This document shows, one piece after another, positions 1 to 7,103 of a DNA stretch of 35,461 nucleotides. This stretch comes from Synechococcus sp. AG-679-A04. Lineage in GTDB: Bacteria > Cyanobacteriota > Cyanobacteriia > PCC-6307 > Cyanobiaceae. Location of the stretch: NCBI GenBank assembly GCA_003210775.1, contig QCUI01000016.1, positions 1 to 35,461 on the forward strand. Direction: 5' to 3'. Position 1 is the first letter of the stretch; the number at the start of each line of letters is the position of its first letter. The notes beneath the pieces were generated by a model that had not been told where the DNA came from, ran no database searches, and saw only the letters and a program-made list of their open reading frames with translations. Position numbers and translations under genes: made by a program.

Positions 1-301
1 ATGTTTCGTCCGATGGGATCGGTACGATCAGACAAGATCCACTTGAGACTTCACTTGGGTCATCAGGTTCCCAGTCACTCTCAGCATTCCACTCCATGCA
101 AAAAGGAGATCGATACTCACTGCTAGAAGGTTGAGATGATGCTTTGATCAACTCTAGAATTTTGTTTTGATCATCGTTGAATATTTTGATGGATATTTCA
201 CTAAGTACATCTTCGAATTGTTGAAATGCAAGGGAGTGGCCGCTTCTCATTGAGCGCCATTCTCCAATGCTTTGAGCAACAAACTGCTCAATACCCATCA
301 T
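1..301 (-). CDS. cpeS: Phycobiliprotein bilin lyase CpeS (3' end beyond window)
   Basis: Partial gene read on the minus strand from the ATG at 301 (a second ATG follows at once) and running off position 1, so about 100 N-terminal residues are visible. The protein begins MMGIEQFVAQSIGEWRSMRS, followed by GHSLAFQQFE and later an acidic ESDWEPDDP segment and a hydrophobic LIVPIP strand. These are hallmarks of the CpcS/CpeS lipocalin-like S-type lyases, which attach phycoerythrobilin to the conserved Cys82 site of phycoerythrin subunits. Its place downstream of the phycoerythrin linker genes fits. The start overlaps the end of the preceding small ORF by 14 nt, which suggests translational coupling. 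CpeS rather than CpeU/CpcS is inferred from gene context; the C-terminal half cannot be seen. Confidence 0.85.
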   Translation of the reverse strand, partial: MMGIEQFVAQSIGEWRSMRSGHSLAFQQFEDVLSEISIKIFNDDQNKILELIKASSQPSSSEYRSPFCMEWNAESDWEPDDPSEVSSGSCLIVPIPSDET

Positions 302-473
302 TGATTCTACCTTGGCTGTCGAATCCTTCAGTGTTTTTAGGTAAATTAGCCTGCATCATGTTGACCATCGAGTCAACCATCATTGACATGGCCATCGGGA
401 CTGATGACACTGACTTATTGAAAGCGTCTGTTTGATTGGGGTCAGACCTGTTGGTGTCTCTAAGAATTGGCAT
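288..473 (-). CDS. Small Met-rich hypothetical protein upstream of cpeS
   Basis: A 61-residue ORF between cpeE and cpeS, same strand as both. It has a cluster of methionines in the middle (MAMSMMVDSMVNMM) and a polar C-terminus, with no signal peptide and no domain I recognise. Its stop codon lies inside the first codons of cpeS (overlap 288-301), an arrangement typical of translationally coupled genes. No good Shine-Dalgarno precedes the first ATG, and a later in-frame ATG at the Met cluster is an alternative start. It may be a small conserved protein of the marine phycobilisome region, but function is unknown. Confidence 0.5.
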   Translation of the reverse strand: MPILRDTNRSDPNQTDAFNKSVSSVPMAMSMMVDSMVNMMQANLPKNTEGFDSQGRINDGY

Positions 474-523
474 GTAAGGGTGTGTAGACGAGAAAACTAA
501 GAGTTTGTCTGACTGATTGATGG

Positions 524-557
524 AATGGGATTAGCGTTAGCTGGCGCCAATCCCATT
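524..557. repeat. Inverted repeat downstream of cpeE
   Basis: Perfect 9-bp arms (AATGGGATT at 524-532, AATCCCATT at 549-557) separated by a 16-nt loop that contains GGCGCC. It lies 44 bp past the cpeE stop and before the small ORF. There is no T-run on either side, so it looks more like an intercistronic RNA hairpin (partial termination, processing or 3' protection) than a classical terminator. Confidence 0.4.
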
Positions 558-600
558 ATCTCTGATCCAATCAACAATCAGAGCTCACCCCCGCGAAGGG

Positions 601-1335
601 TTAAGCCTTCGAAATAGAAACGATGCGACCACCTTGGGCTTGGATGCTCCGCAGAGTTGCAGACATGGAGCTTTGGCTGACAACTGATTTCTGCATCACA
701 CGGCGATTAGCGCTGACCTGACGACGGGTCGTCCAAAAGATTGAGATTGCATTGGCGTTGCCTACGCTCTTGCGATCGACAATCGCAGGTGCATTTCCAG
801 TGGAGAGGCTGCTCAGCAGTTTTGATCCATTGCTGGCCGCGTCGTAGCCTGCGAAGCCCGCATCAACCGCAATTCCACGTGTGTAATTAATGGTTCTTCC
901 GCCACTAATTGATTCACTTGAGCGATTGTGGGGTACTTGGTCGATACCAAAGGCAGCCAGGTACTCTTCGCTATAGGTGTAGCTTGCAATTTCTGCCTCG
1001 TATCCTTCAGTGTTCATGCGGGTGACATGCTCCATCAGTTCTTTCTGATCATGAGGAGGTCTTCCCAGTAAATGTTTGAAATTGAGCTCTACAAATTGAT
1101 AGGGGCTCGTGTTTTCGAGGAAAAGTCTCTTGTAGGTATCAGATTGTGCAAGCGCTGTAACGAACCCCTGAACCGTAAGATCGCCATTCATAAACAAGGC
1201 TTCGAGAGACTTGTTGACGTCAAGCTCCATGAGGTGACGGTTGCCGAAAACCTGCTTGTAAATGCTTTGAATCACTTCATCAGCATGTCCCAGATCTGCA
1301 TTGGCCTGGGTCGCCAGTGTGGTGGTTTCCGTCAT
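601..1335 (-). CDS. cpeE: Phycoerythrin I rod linker CpeE-type
   Basis: A 244-residue phycobilisome rod linker. The PBS linker (Pfam PBS_linker_poly) domain covers about residues 18-145, with the signatures IYKQVFGNRHLME, FVELNFKHLLGRPP and the YLAAFG...VP end. The C-terminus (about 215-244) carries a CpcD-like capping segment, ending LRSIQAQGGRIVSISKA. A single linker domain plus a CpcD domain, short length, and position between mpeD and cpeS match cyanobacterial CpeE, which joins phycoerythrin I discs. The ATG is at 1335; an 85-bp gap with a strong hairpin separates it from the upstream mpeD. The exact linker name rests on synteny and length. Confidence 0.8.
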   Translation of the reverse strand: MTETTTLATQANADLGHADEVIQSIYKQVFGNRHLMELDVNKSLEALFMNGDLTVQGFVTALAQSDTYKRLFLENTSPYQFVELNFKHLLGRPPHDQKELMEHVTRMNTEGYEAEIASYTYSEEYLAAFGIDQVPHNRSSESISGGRTINYTRGIAVDAGFAGYDAASNGSKLLSSLSTGNAPAIVDRKSVGNANAISIFWTTRRQVSANRRVMQKSVVSQSSMSATLRSIQAQGGRIVSISKA

Positions 1336-1366
1336 GTCTCAGGTGATTAGGTGATGGGTCAATTTT

Positions 1367-1393
1367 TAGGCCCTTTGATCATCAAAAGGCCTA
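1367..1393. repeat. Intercistronic hairpin between mpeD and cpeE
   Basis: Near-perfect hairpin with arms TAGGCC-C-TTTGAT and ATCAAA-A-GGCCTA around a single central base (one C/A mismatch). It sits between the mpeD stop (1421) and the cpeE start (1335). On the minus strand it is followed by A-rich sequence rather than a U-run, so it is unlikely to be a strong terminator; it could stabilise or separate the two linker messages. Confidence 0.5.
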
Positions 1394-1420
1394 TTCAACA
1401 AGTCGTTGATGGAAATTCGC

Positions 1421-3038
1421 TTACATCACTTCGGTGATGGACACGATTTTTCCACCTCTTGCGTGGATGTACTTCATCTGGCTGGACATGTCTTTGCCAG
1501 ACACCAAGTAGGTGCTGCCTGCGGTGCGTTGCCTTGTACGTGCAGCTTGAGCTGAAACCACAATCCGGAAGCGCTTTTTGGTGGGATCTGGTGCACCAGA
1601 TTGGGTGCCAGTTCTGTTGATTCTCGTTGTGGTGGAGGTCCATCCACCCGGAACCATTCCTGTTGCCACTGAAGTGACCAAGGAAGAACTGGTCAGAACT
1701 GTGTCGCTTGCAGCGAAACCTTCAGCCAACTTGAGATGACGGTTGAAGGCAACCTGTGAGCGGCCCTCTTCGGAGAGAATTCGTGCGAATGGCACGGTGT
1801 CTTCACCGAAAGTGCTTTGGTATTCCGCGCAGTCAACGTAACTGCAAATTTCCGCGTCGTAACCACCTTCAGCCAGAATTCGAGTGTGCTCACTGATTTC
1901 TGCTTGGGATTTTGGCGCACGTCCAAGGAAATGCTTGAAGTTCAGTTCGATGAAGCGATAGGGGGCATTGGTCTCGAAGAAACGCTTTTTGTATTCGGCG
2001 GAAAGGCCAATCGCCCGCACAAATTCGCGAGTGCTCAGATAGCCATCGATGAATTTGCTTTCTGCAGATACGGACCGTTCGAATTCCATGAGATGGGGGT
2101 TGCCCATCACCTGCTTGTATGAGGCCCGAATCAGTGCATTCAGTTGATCTGCACTATCGCCAGGGCAACGTTGGAACGTTTCTTGCTCCCTTTGCCCCAA
2201 CCCAAAGAACACGTAGGAGTCACCGCGCATCGGTGCGCTGTCGCCGCCGCTGGTGATTCCAGGAGCTTTGCTTGGAATCTGACCACGCGAGAATGCTGTG
2301 GAGGGGCGGACTCCTATGGCTTCGGAAGGACGACTGATTCGGGGGGCAATCCCTGCCGCCATGCTGGTTGTCAGTTCCAGCAAAGCTCTTTTGCAGTGCT
2401 GCCAGCATTGAGAACGCTGAGGTGGCCAGATCTGCAGGTGAGCTCCAAGCACGGGCGTAGGGAACAATGTCACTGCCGAACACCTCGAGGTATTCCGCCG
2501 AGTCGATGATGCTGTCGATCAGTGCAGCGTGGCCGCTTTCAGCCTGCAAGCTGATTTTTTGAGACACCTCAGCCTGAGAATGGGGCGCGCGACCCAGCAA
2601 ATGCTTGAAGTTCAGTTCGATTCCACGTTGTGGTGCAACCGCAGAAAAGAAACGAGACTTGTAGAAGCTTGACTGTGCCAGCCCTCGGATGAAGTTCCTA
2701 ACTGTGAGCCTGCCGTCTCTCAGTTGTGCTTCCAGTTCACTACAACGTTCAAAATCCATGACGTGCGCGTTGCCGAACACCTGTCGGTAACTGGCAGCAA
2801 TCACTTCATCCAGTGATGCCTGGTCGTCGGGGCTGTAGCACTCCGCTGTGACGCGGTGGGGACAATCCTCATGGCTGCGAGGACCCACACCGATCGCCAT
2901 CTGATCGCATGACTGTTTGAGGAATTCGCCAATAGTCAGTGCAGGCTTTTGAGCGTTTTGTCCTTTCCTCTGGAAGCTGACAGGGCTATTCCACTTGGTT
3001 TCAGCGCCGAATCCGTTCGAAGTTTGGTTGGTTGCCAT
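1421..3038 (-). pseudogene. mpeD: MpeD-type fusion phycoerythrin linker, frameshifted between its two linker domains
   Basis: The region encodes a linker made of an MpeC-like half fused to a CpeD-like half, the architecture known for MpeD of marine Synechococcus (about 548 residues). The N-terminal half starts at ATG 3038, has Cys-containing segments (QSCDQMAIGVGPRSHEDCP) like the bilinated gamma linkers, then a PBS linker domain (ASYRQVFGNAHVMD, GIELNFKHLLGRAP). The second half, in another frame, carries a complete linker domain (ASYKQVMGNPHLMEF, IELNFKHFLGRAP) and a C-terminal CpcD-like segment ending GGKIVSITEV. The span is 1618 nt, one base more than 539 codons. The reading frame must change between about 2400 and 2340; a run of six C (coding sense, 2341-2346) is the likely site. 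Either a real +1 lesion or a sequence error; removing one base restores a 538-residue protein. Confidence 0.8.
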
Positions 3039-3092
3039 GGTTCAGATCTAATGAAAGGTTGTTGGGTTGGTCGAATGCTTGTTCAGATGAGA

Positions 3093-4007
3093 TCAGGTCA
3101 CCGGAGTGATGCTTGCGATCTTTCCGCCTTCTCGGTGAATCCTTTTGAATTGCTCGGAAAGCTTGTCGAACGGAACGTAGAAGACCCGGTTACTGCGGGT
3201 ATAGCGAGAGATGCGCCGCAGATTGTTGGCGCTGTAGCCCGTGACTTCCACTCGGTAAGTCACTCCCTCCTCGCCAGCACCAGCACCCAGTCGGGTCGGT
3301 GCATCCTGCAAATTGGTTGAAGGGCGGAAACTCCAGCCTGTGGACTGAGTGGATGACGGAGGAACCACGGGAAGTGGCAGGTTCTGATAGGCCGCAGCAC
3401 CAAGCTTGCTGCGGTTGCCCGCCAGGTCACCCTTCAGGCTGCTGCTGCTGTTCCCACGCAACAACTGGAAGCTCCAGGTGAATTCCTGGAGAGTCGTGCA
3501 ACATTCAGTTTTCCAACCGCGTTGATAGGGAACGGTCCACTCACCGAATGCATTCTGGTAATCGTCTGAATCGAGAAAACTGTCGATATCTGCTTCATAC
3601 CCCTTGTTGTCTAGTCGCTCAGCATGGGTGCGCATTTCCTGGAAGTCTTCAGGAGCCCTTCCGAGAAAGTGGCGGAAGGCCAGCTCGATGTAGCGGTAGC
3701 GCGCACAGGTATCGAAAAAGCGCGTGCGATAAAGCTCGCTCTTGGCAATGCGTCGCACCAGCTCTCGCACGCTGATCTCACCGAGCTTGAACTGCGATTC
3801 AGCAATGATTTGGCGCTCGCTTTCCATGACGTAAGCGTTGCCAAGCACCTGCTGATACACCTTGCGGATGATCTGCTCCTTCTTGGCATCGTCGTCGCCA
3901 GGGAGCAGTTCGAGGGGTGCTTCACTCTCGTCCGAGAAGCGCTCGACCCCCAAAAGCGAGGCAGGACCGAAGGGCATGAAGGTTCTCGCGATATTCGCAG
4001 GCCCCAT
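3093..4007 (-). CDS. cpeC: Phycoerythrin I rod linker CpeC
   Basis: A 304-residue rod linker. PBS linker domain at about residues 40-165 (VYQQVLGNAYVMESER, YIELAFRHFLGRAPEDFQEM, DDYQNAFG..TVPYQRG), then LRGNSSSSLKGDLAGNRSKL, a segment conserved in CpeC proteins, and a C-terminal CpcD-like domain (YRVEVTGYS ... FKRIHREGGKIASITPV). This connects phycoerythrin I hexamers in rods. Many CpeC homologues begin MPFGPAS, which here is the internal ATG at 3977; the annotated ATG at 4007 would add ten residues and neither has a clear Shine-Dalgarno. It lies 54 bp upstream of mpeD and downstream of a pentapeptide-repeat gene, all on the minus strand. Confidence 0.85.
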   Translation of the reverse strand: MGPANIARTFMPFGPASLLGVERFSDESEAPLELLPGDDDAKKEQIIRKVYQQVLGNAYVMESERQIIAESQFKLGEISVRELVRRIAKSELYRTRFFDTCARYRYIELAFRHFLGRAPEDFQEMRTHAERLDNKGYEADIDSFLDSDDYQNAFGEWTVPYQRGWKTECCTTLQEFTWSFQLLRGNSSSSLKGDLAGNRSKLGAAAYQNLPLPVVPPSSTQSTGWSFRPSTNLQDAPTRLGAGAGEEGVTYRVEVTGYSANNLRRISRYTRSNRVFYVPFDKLSEQFKRIHREGGKIASITPVT

Positions 4008-4120
4008 CGTCAGTCAGAACGGCCGCGCGCGAGCGCCTTCTTTATAAAGCTCAATCAAGTGTGTCTAAACATTGCGTGACATGACAATTCAGTGCTCCTG
4101 GAAGGGGTTTTAAGCAGGCA

Positions 4121-4759
4121 TCAGTTTTGGTTTTCTGAACCATTTTTTGCTTTCAGCGATTCCAGGCTTGTCCTTGTTGAGCTGCGTGTTAACGGGTTCC
4201 ATTGATCCAGTTCAAGCGCTTCACGCTTCAGCAATGTCTCCAGCTGCTGGTCAAGACCTCGGCAAAGACTGAAGTCAGCACCCCGAATTGAATCGACGCA
4301 GTCAAGCGCTGCAGCTTCCAGGTCTGCACCTCGGAAATCGGCCATATCCAGCTGGCTGGTTCCAAAGCGTGTGCCTCTGCACATTGAACCTCGCAAGTTG
4401 GCGTGTCGAAGATCTGCCCCAGCCATGGCCGTGCCATCGAGAATTGCCCCGCTGAGATCGGTACCGCTGAGATAAGCACCCATTAACACCGCTTTGCGCA
4501 GGTCAACTCCTCTTAAATCTGCGTTATTCAGAAAAGCACCATTGAGCTTTGCTCCTGGACCAACGGCTCCGCTGTTTTGATGATCGAAATTCTCGGGAAA
4601 CTTGGTGTTCGAGTCGTATACCGCCAGACGTAGATCTGCGCCTTCCAGTTTGCATTGGCTTAAATCACTGCCACGCAGGTTGCAACGGCAGAGCAAGGCG
4701 CCGCTCAGATCACGTTGACCCAAATTCTGTTGGCTCCAGTCGGAACCACGAGCATCCAC
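4121..4759 (-). CDS. Pentapeptide-repeat protein in the phycobilisome cluster
   Basis: About 212 residues from a GTG at 4759, with repeated A(D/N)LXX units (DLSGALL, GADLRLA, NADLRGVDLRKAVL, GTDLSGAILDG, GADLRHANLRG, MADFRGADLEAA), which fold as a right-handed quadrilateral beta helix. The frame stays open and protein-like upstream for 26 codons (LTSQFIDLRNWTAPETQ...) to a CTG that follows a perfect AGGAGG, so the true protein may be about 238 residues. Pentapeptide proteins are known next to rod linker genes in marine Synechococcus but their role there is unknown; a scaffold or assembly role is speculation. It precedes cpeC by 113 bp. Confidence 0.8.
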   Translation of the reverse strand: MDARGSDWSQQNLGQRDLSGALLCRCNLRGSDLSQCKLEGADLRLAVYDSNTKFPENFDHQNSGAVGPGAKLNGAFLNNADLRGVDLRKAVLMGAYLSGTDLSGAILDGTAMAGADLRHANLRGSMCRGTRFGTSQLDMADFRGADLEAAALDCVDSIRGADFSLCRGLDQQLETLLKREALELDQWNPLTRSSTRTSLESLKAKNGSENQN

Positions 4760-4834
4760 TGCTGAACCTTGTGCGTTTTCAGGCGTTTGCGTTTCGGGGG
4801 CCGTCCAGTTGCGAAGGTCGATGAATTGAGACGT

Positions 4835-4851
4835 CAGAGCTCGAGCCTCCT
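4835..4851 (-). promoter_or_regulatory. Strong Shine-Dalgarno before a CTG codon (possible non-AUG start)
   Basis: On the minus strand AGGAGG (4851-4846) is followed by 8 nt and then CTG (4837-4835), in frame with the pentapeptide protein and upstream of its GTG at 4759. No ATG, GTG or TTG lies in this frame between the upstream in-frame TAG and the GTG. The spacing is ideal for initiation, so CTG may be the real start. Confidence 0.4.
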
Positions 4852-5025
4852 GAATTGCATTGCATCGAGGCTACCTCTCCCCCACCTGAATGATCTAAAC
4901 CAATCAGTGCTCAAGGGTGATGGTTGTTGAGATCGAGTTGGTCCTTGCGCCTTGTGTGGGCCCTATCAATCGATCATCCCATGATGGAGTGCTGAATTGC
5001 GCTTTTTTGGGACTGGATGCAGTCA

Positions 5026-5057
5026 TCAAAAAGCACCGACTGGATCAGTCGGTGCTT
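5026..5057 (-). terminator. Rho-independent terminator after the MpeC/MpeE-type linker
   Basis: Perfect 12-bp stem (AAGCACCGACTG at 5031-5042 with its complement at 5046-5057) and a 3-nt loop, followed on the minus strand by a T-run (TTTTTGATG). It lies 53 bp past the stop of the linker gene ending at 5110, so it ends the transcript coming from the right. Confidence 0.85.
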
Positions 5058-5109
5058 CGATGTTCAACTGTTCGTTGAACTTGGTTTGCTGAGTCCTCAG
5101 ACTCTTTCC

Positions 5110-6012
5110 TTATGCCCAGGTTTTTGCATTCTTAGACTGATACATGCGTTGGAATGCACCGCTGTAAGGATCTTTGACGGCCTTGGAGTAAACGAATCCA
5201 CTGACGTCGTATCCTGAGCCTGATTGAGAAATTCGGCGAGCGTTGCTGAATTCCATCACCAGTTGGCTGCGCCCTTCGATGGTTGTATCTGAAGCAGCGT
5301 TGGCAGGAGTGACTCTGGCCAGATTGGTGAATGTGGAGCAATAAGCACCAGCTGCCGAAGTCCAGGCGCGTGGATACGGAACAGTGTCTGTTCCAAACAC
5401 CTCCAGATACTCCCCAGAGTGGGTGATTTTGTAGATCAATGCATCAAATCCACCTTCTGCGATGAGCGTGATCGCTGCACTCACTTCAGCTTGATTAATG
5501 GGGGGTCTTCCAAGCAAATGCTTGTAGTTCAATTCGATGCCGCGAATCGGCGAAACACGATGGAAATACTTTTCTTTGTAGAGGTCAGACTTGGCGAGTC
5601 CTGCCACGAAATCCCTCACGCTGATTTCGCCGGTGCTGAGTTGCGACTCCAGCTCAGTGCAGCGCTGGTTACCCATGGGGCCGAGGTTGCCGAAAACCTG
5701 CTTGTAGCTTGCGGCGATCGCTGTCTCTAGGGCATCGCTTCCATTGGCTGCGTAAACCTCGTTGACACTGCTGAAAGGACATTCGCTGTGAACCCTTGGT
5801 CCGATGCCAATGCCCATGGAGGAACAAAGGTTTGCTTTGTATTCCTCAGGTGTTGAAGCAGCGCGGCCCTGGCGCGGAATCAAGTTGCCTTTTTCGCATT
5901 CCTGTCGGTAGAGATTGGTCGCCGTGTTGCGTCGTGTTTTGGTGGAGTTCCCTGCGGCGTAGGAGACGCGGTTCAGGTTCGTGAAATCACGTGTCGGCTT
6001 GATGGCGACCAT
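5110..6012 (-). CDS. Phycoerythrin II gamma-type rod linker (MpeC/MpeE family)
   Basis: A 300-residue linker from the ATG at 6012 (an in-frame TTG at 6024 is a weaker start). A basic N-terminal extension with cysteines at about positions 39, 63 and 78 (NLCSSMGIGIGPRVHSECPF) resembles the bilin-binding N-terminus of gamma subunits MpeC, MpeD and MpeE; these linkers carry phycourobilin. The PBS linker domain follows (ASYKQVFGNLGPMGNQR, GIELNYKHLLGRPP, YLEVFGTDTVPYPRAW). There is no obvious CpcD domain; the C-terminal tail ends in RMYQSKNAKTWA. The length of 300 matches published MpeE, while MpeC is a little shorter, but I cannot separate these paralogues from sequence alone. A terminator follows. 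Confidence 0.85.
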   Translation of the reverse strand: MVAIKPTRDFTNLNRVSYAAGNSTKTRRNTATNLYRQECEKGNLIPRQGRAASTPEEYKANLCSSMGIGIGPRVHSECPFSSVNEVYAANGSDALETAIAASYKQVFGNLGPMGNQRCTELESQLSTGEISVRDFVAGLAKSDLYKEKYFHRVSPIRGIELNYKHLLGRPPINQAEVSAAITLIAEGGFDALIYKITHSGEYLEVFGTDTVPYPRAWTSAAGAYCSTFTNLARVTPANAASDTTIEGRSQLVMEFSNARRISQSGSGYDVSGFVYSKAVKDPYSGAFQRMYQSKNAKTWA

Positions 6013-6210
6013 TACTGATCTCAAAGGGGTACTTGTGTCCAGACAATAATCGCGTTTTAGGGTGAACTCCCAAGAGCCATGAGGCTTGCAACAAAATGTT
6101 TTCTCGCGATTCTTTGATTTTCTTAATGGTCGACGATTGACTGCTTAATGATTCTTGATGGCTGCTTTTGTGGCTGATTGGTTGTCATCAAGTGACGCTG
6201 TTTGCAGGTT

Positions 6211-6233
6211 AAAGCGGCTCTTTCGCCGCAAAA
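6211..6233 (-). terminator. Weak terminator-like hairpin downstream of cpcG2
   Basis: The 312-bp gap 6013-6324 between the cpcG2 stop and the next linker start holds no gene. It contains a short GC hairpin (GCGGC/GCCGC, 6-nt loop) followed by TTT on the minus strand, about 95 bp past cpcG2. The rest is AT-rich and probably carries the promoter and leader of the linker gene that starts at 6012; I see no firm promoter motif. Confidence 0.35.
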
Positions 6234-6324
6234 CCTCTAGTCATCTTGCGAATCCATCAAGACGATCGGCGTTCTGAGTCGTCAGTTGTGACTGAAATCG
6301 ATTTCTAGATCAAGTGCACTTCAA

Positions 6325-7047
6325 TTAGCGAGTGCCATACATTTCTCCGGCCACAATGAGAAGAACTCTGATGATTTCAAAGGTTCCAATGGCAGCCAAG
6401 CCAAGCCACGCCTTTTTAGCCCACTCAGGCGTTTTGATATAAGCAGGGACAAGAGTCTCGATTTCAATTCTGGCTTGTAGTTTCTGATCCCATTGCCGAT
6501 CTCTCCAGTCGCTTCCGTAGCGAGGAAATTGCTGGTAGATCGGCATCACTCCTGTTGAGGCACCTGGAATCACCCGTGATCGCTGACTTGGAACATCGTC
6601 ATAGCCAAACGAATCGAGATATTCGCTGCTATCGAGCACAGCGTCAACAAAGCTGCTAAAGCCCTTGTCTGCGATCAGGATTGACCAACTGATTCGTTCA
6701 CTTTGCCCATGTACTTCCCTCCCTAGAACGCGTCCAACGACCTGGTCGACCAGCCTGTAATTCGTGCTGCAGGACACATAGCCTTCTTGGAAGCGTCTTG
6801 ACAGCAACAATCCTCTTATGAAGTCTCTGGCTGTGATGCTTCCATCGCGGAACTGAGATTCAAGATTCACGTCACGATCGCATTTCATGGCGTGAAAGAA
6901 GATCTGGCGATAGGCCTGTTCGATCTGTGCGCTTCGATCTTCGCGGCTTGGGAATGTCGCGCGATTGAGCTCCGCCTTCAGGCCGCCCTGGTCGCCGACA
7001 CGATTATTTTGGCTGGTCAGCGGGTAGTCGAGCAGCTGAAGCGCCAT
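6325..7047 (-). CDS. cpcG2: Phycobilisome rod-core-type linker CpcG2 with C-terminal hydrophobic helix (CpcL-like)
   Basis: A 240-residue linker starting MALQLLDYPLTSQNNRV, the conserved CpcG N-terminus. The PBS linker domain spans about residues 35-160 (AYRQIFFHAMKCDRDVNLES, ITARDFIRGL, YRLVDQVVGRVLGREVHG, ISWSILIADKGF, EYLDSFGYDDVP). The C-terminus has a strongly hydrophobic segment at about 213-235 (AWLGLAAIGTFEIIRVLLIV). In freshwater cyanobacteria a helix at this position distinguishes CpcL (CpcG2), which anchors rods to the membrane and serves photosystem I, from CpcG1, which binds the allophycocyanin core. By analogy this linker may build membrane-bound, core-free rods. It lies next to aplA. 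Confidence 0.85.
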   Translation of the reverse strand: MALQLLDYPLTSQNNRVGDQGGLKAELNRATFPSREDRSAQIEQAYRQIFFHAMKCDRDVNLESQFRDGSITARDFIRGLLLSRRFQEGYVSCSTNYRLVDQVVGRVLGREVHGQSERISWSILIADKGFSSFVDAVLDSSEYLDSFGYDDVPSQRSRVIPGASTGVMPIYQQFPRYGSDWRDRQWDQKLQARIEIETLVPAYIKTPEWAKKAWLGLAAIGTFEIIRVLLIVAGEMYGTR

Positions 7048-7103
7048 CCGTAGAAATGCTCAGGCAACGCTGCTCATTTTATGTCTGCATCACTGTCTTT
7101 CTG

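Noticed and set aside
1421-2473. Single 350-residue ORF as a complete linker gene
   Set aside because: Its first ~55 residues are off-frame with the MpeC-like half and not protein-like; the region is better read as the second half of a frameshifted fusion linker.
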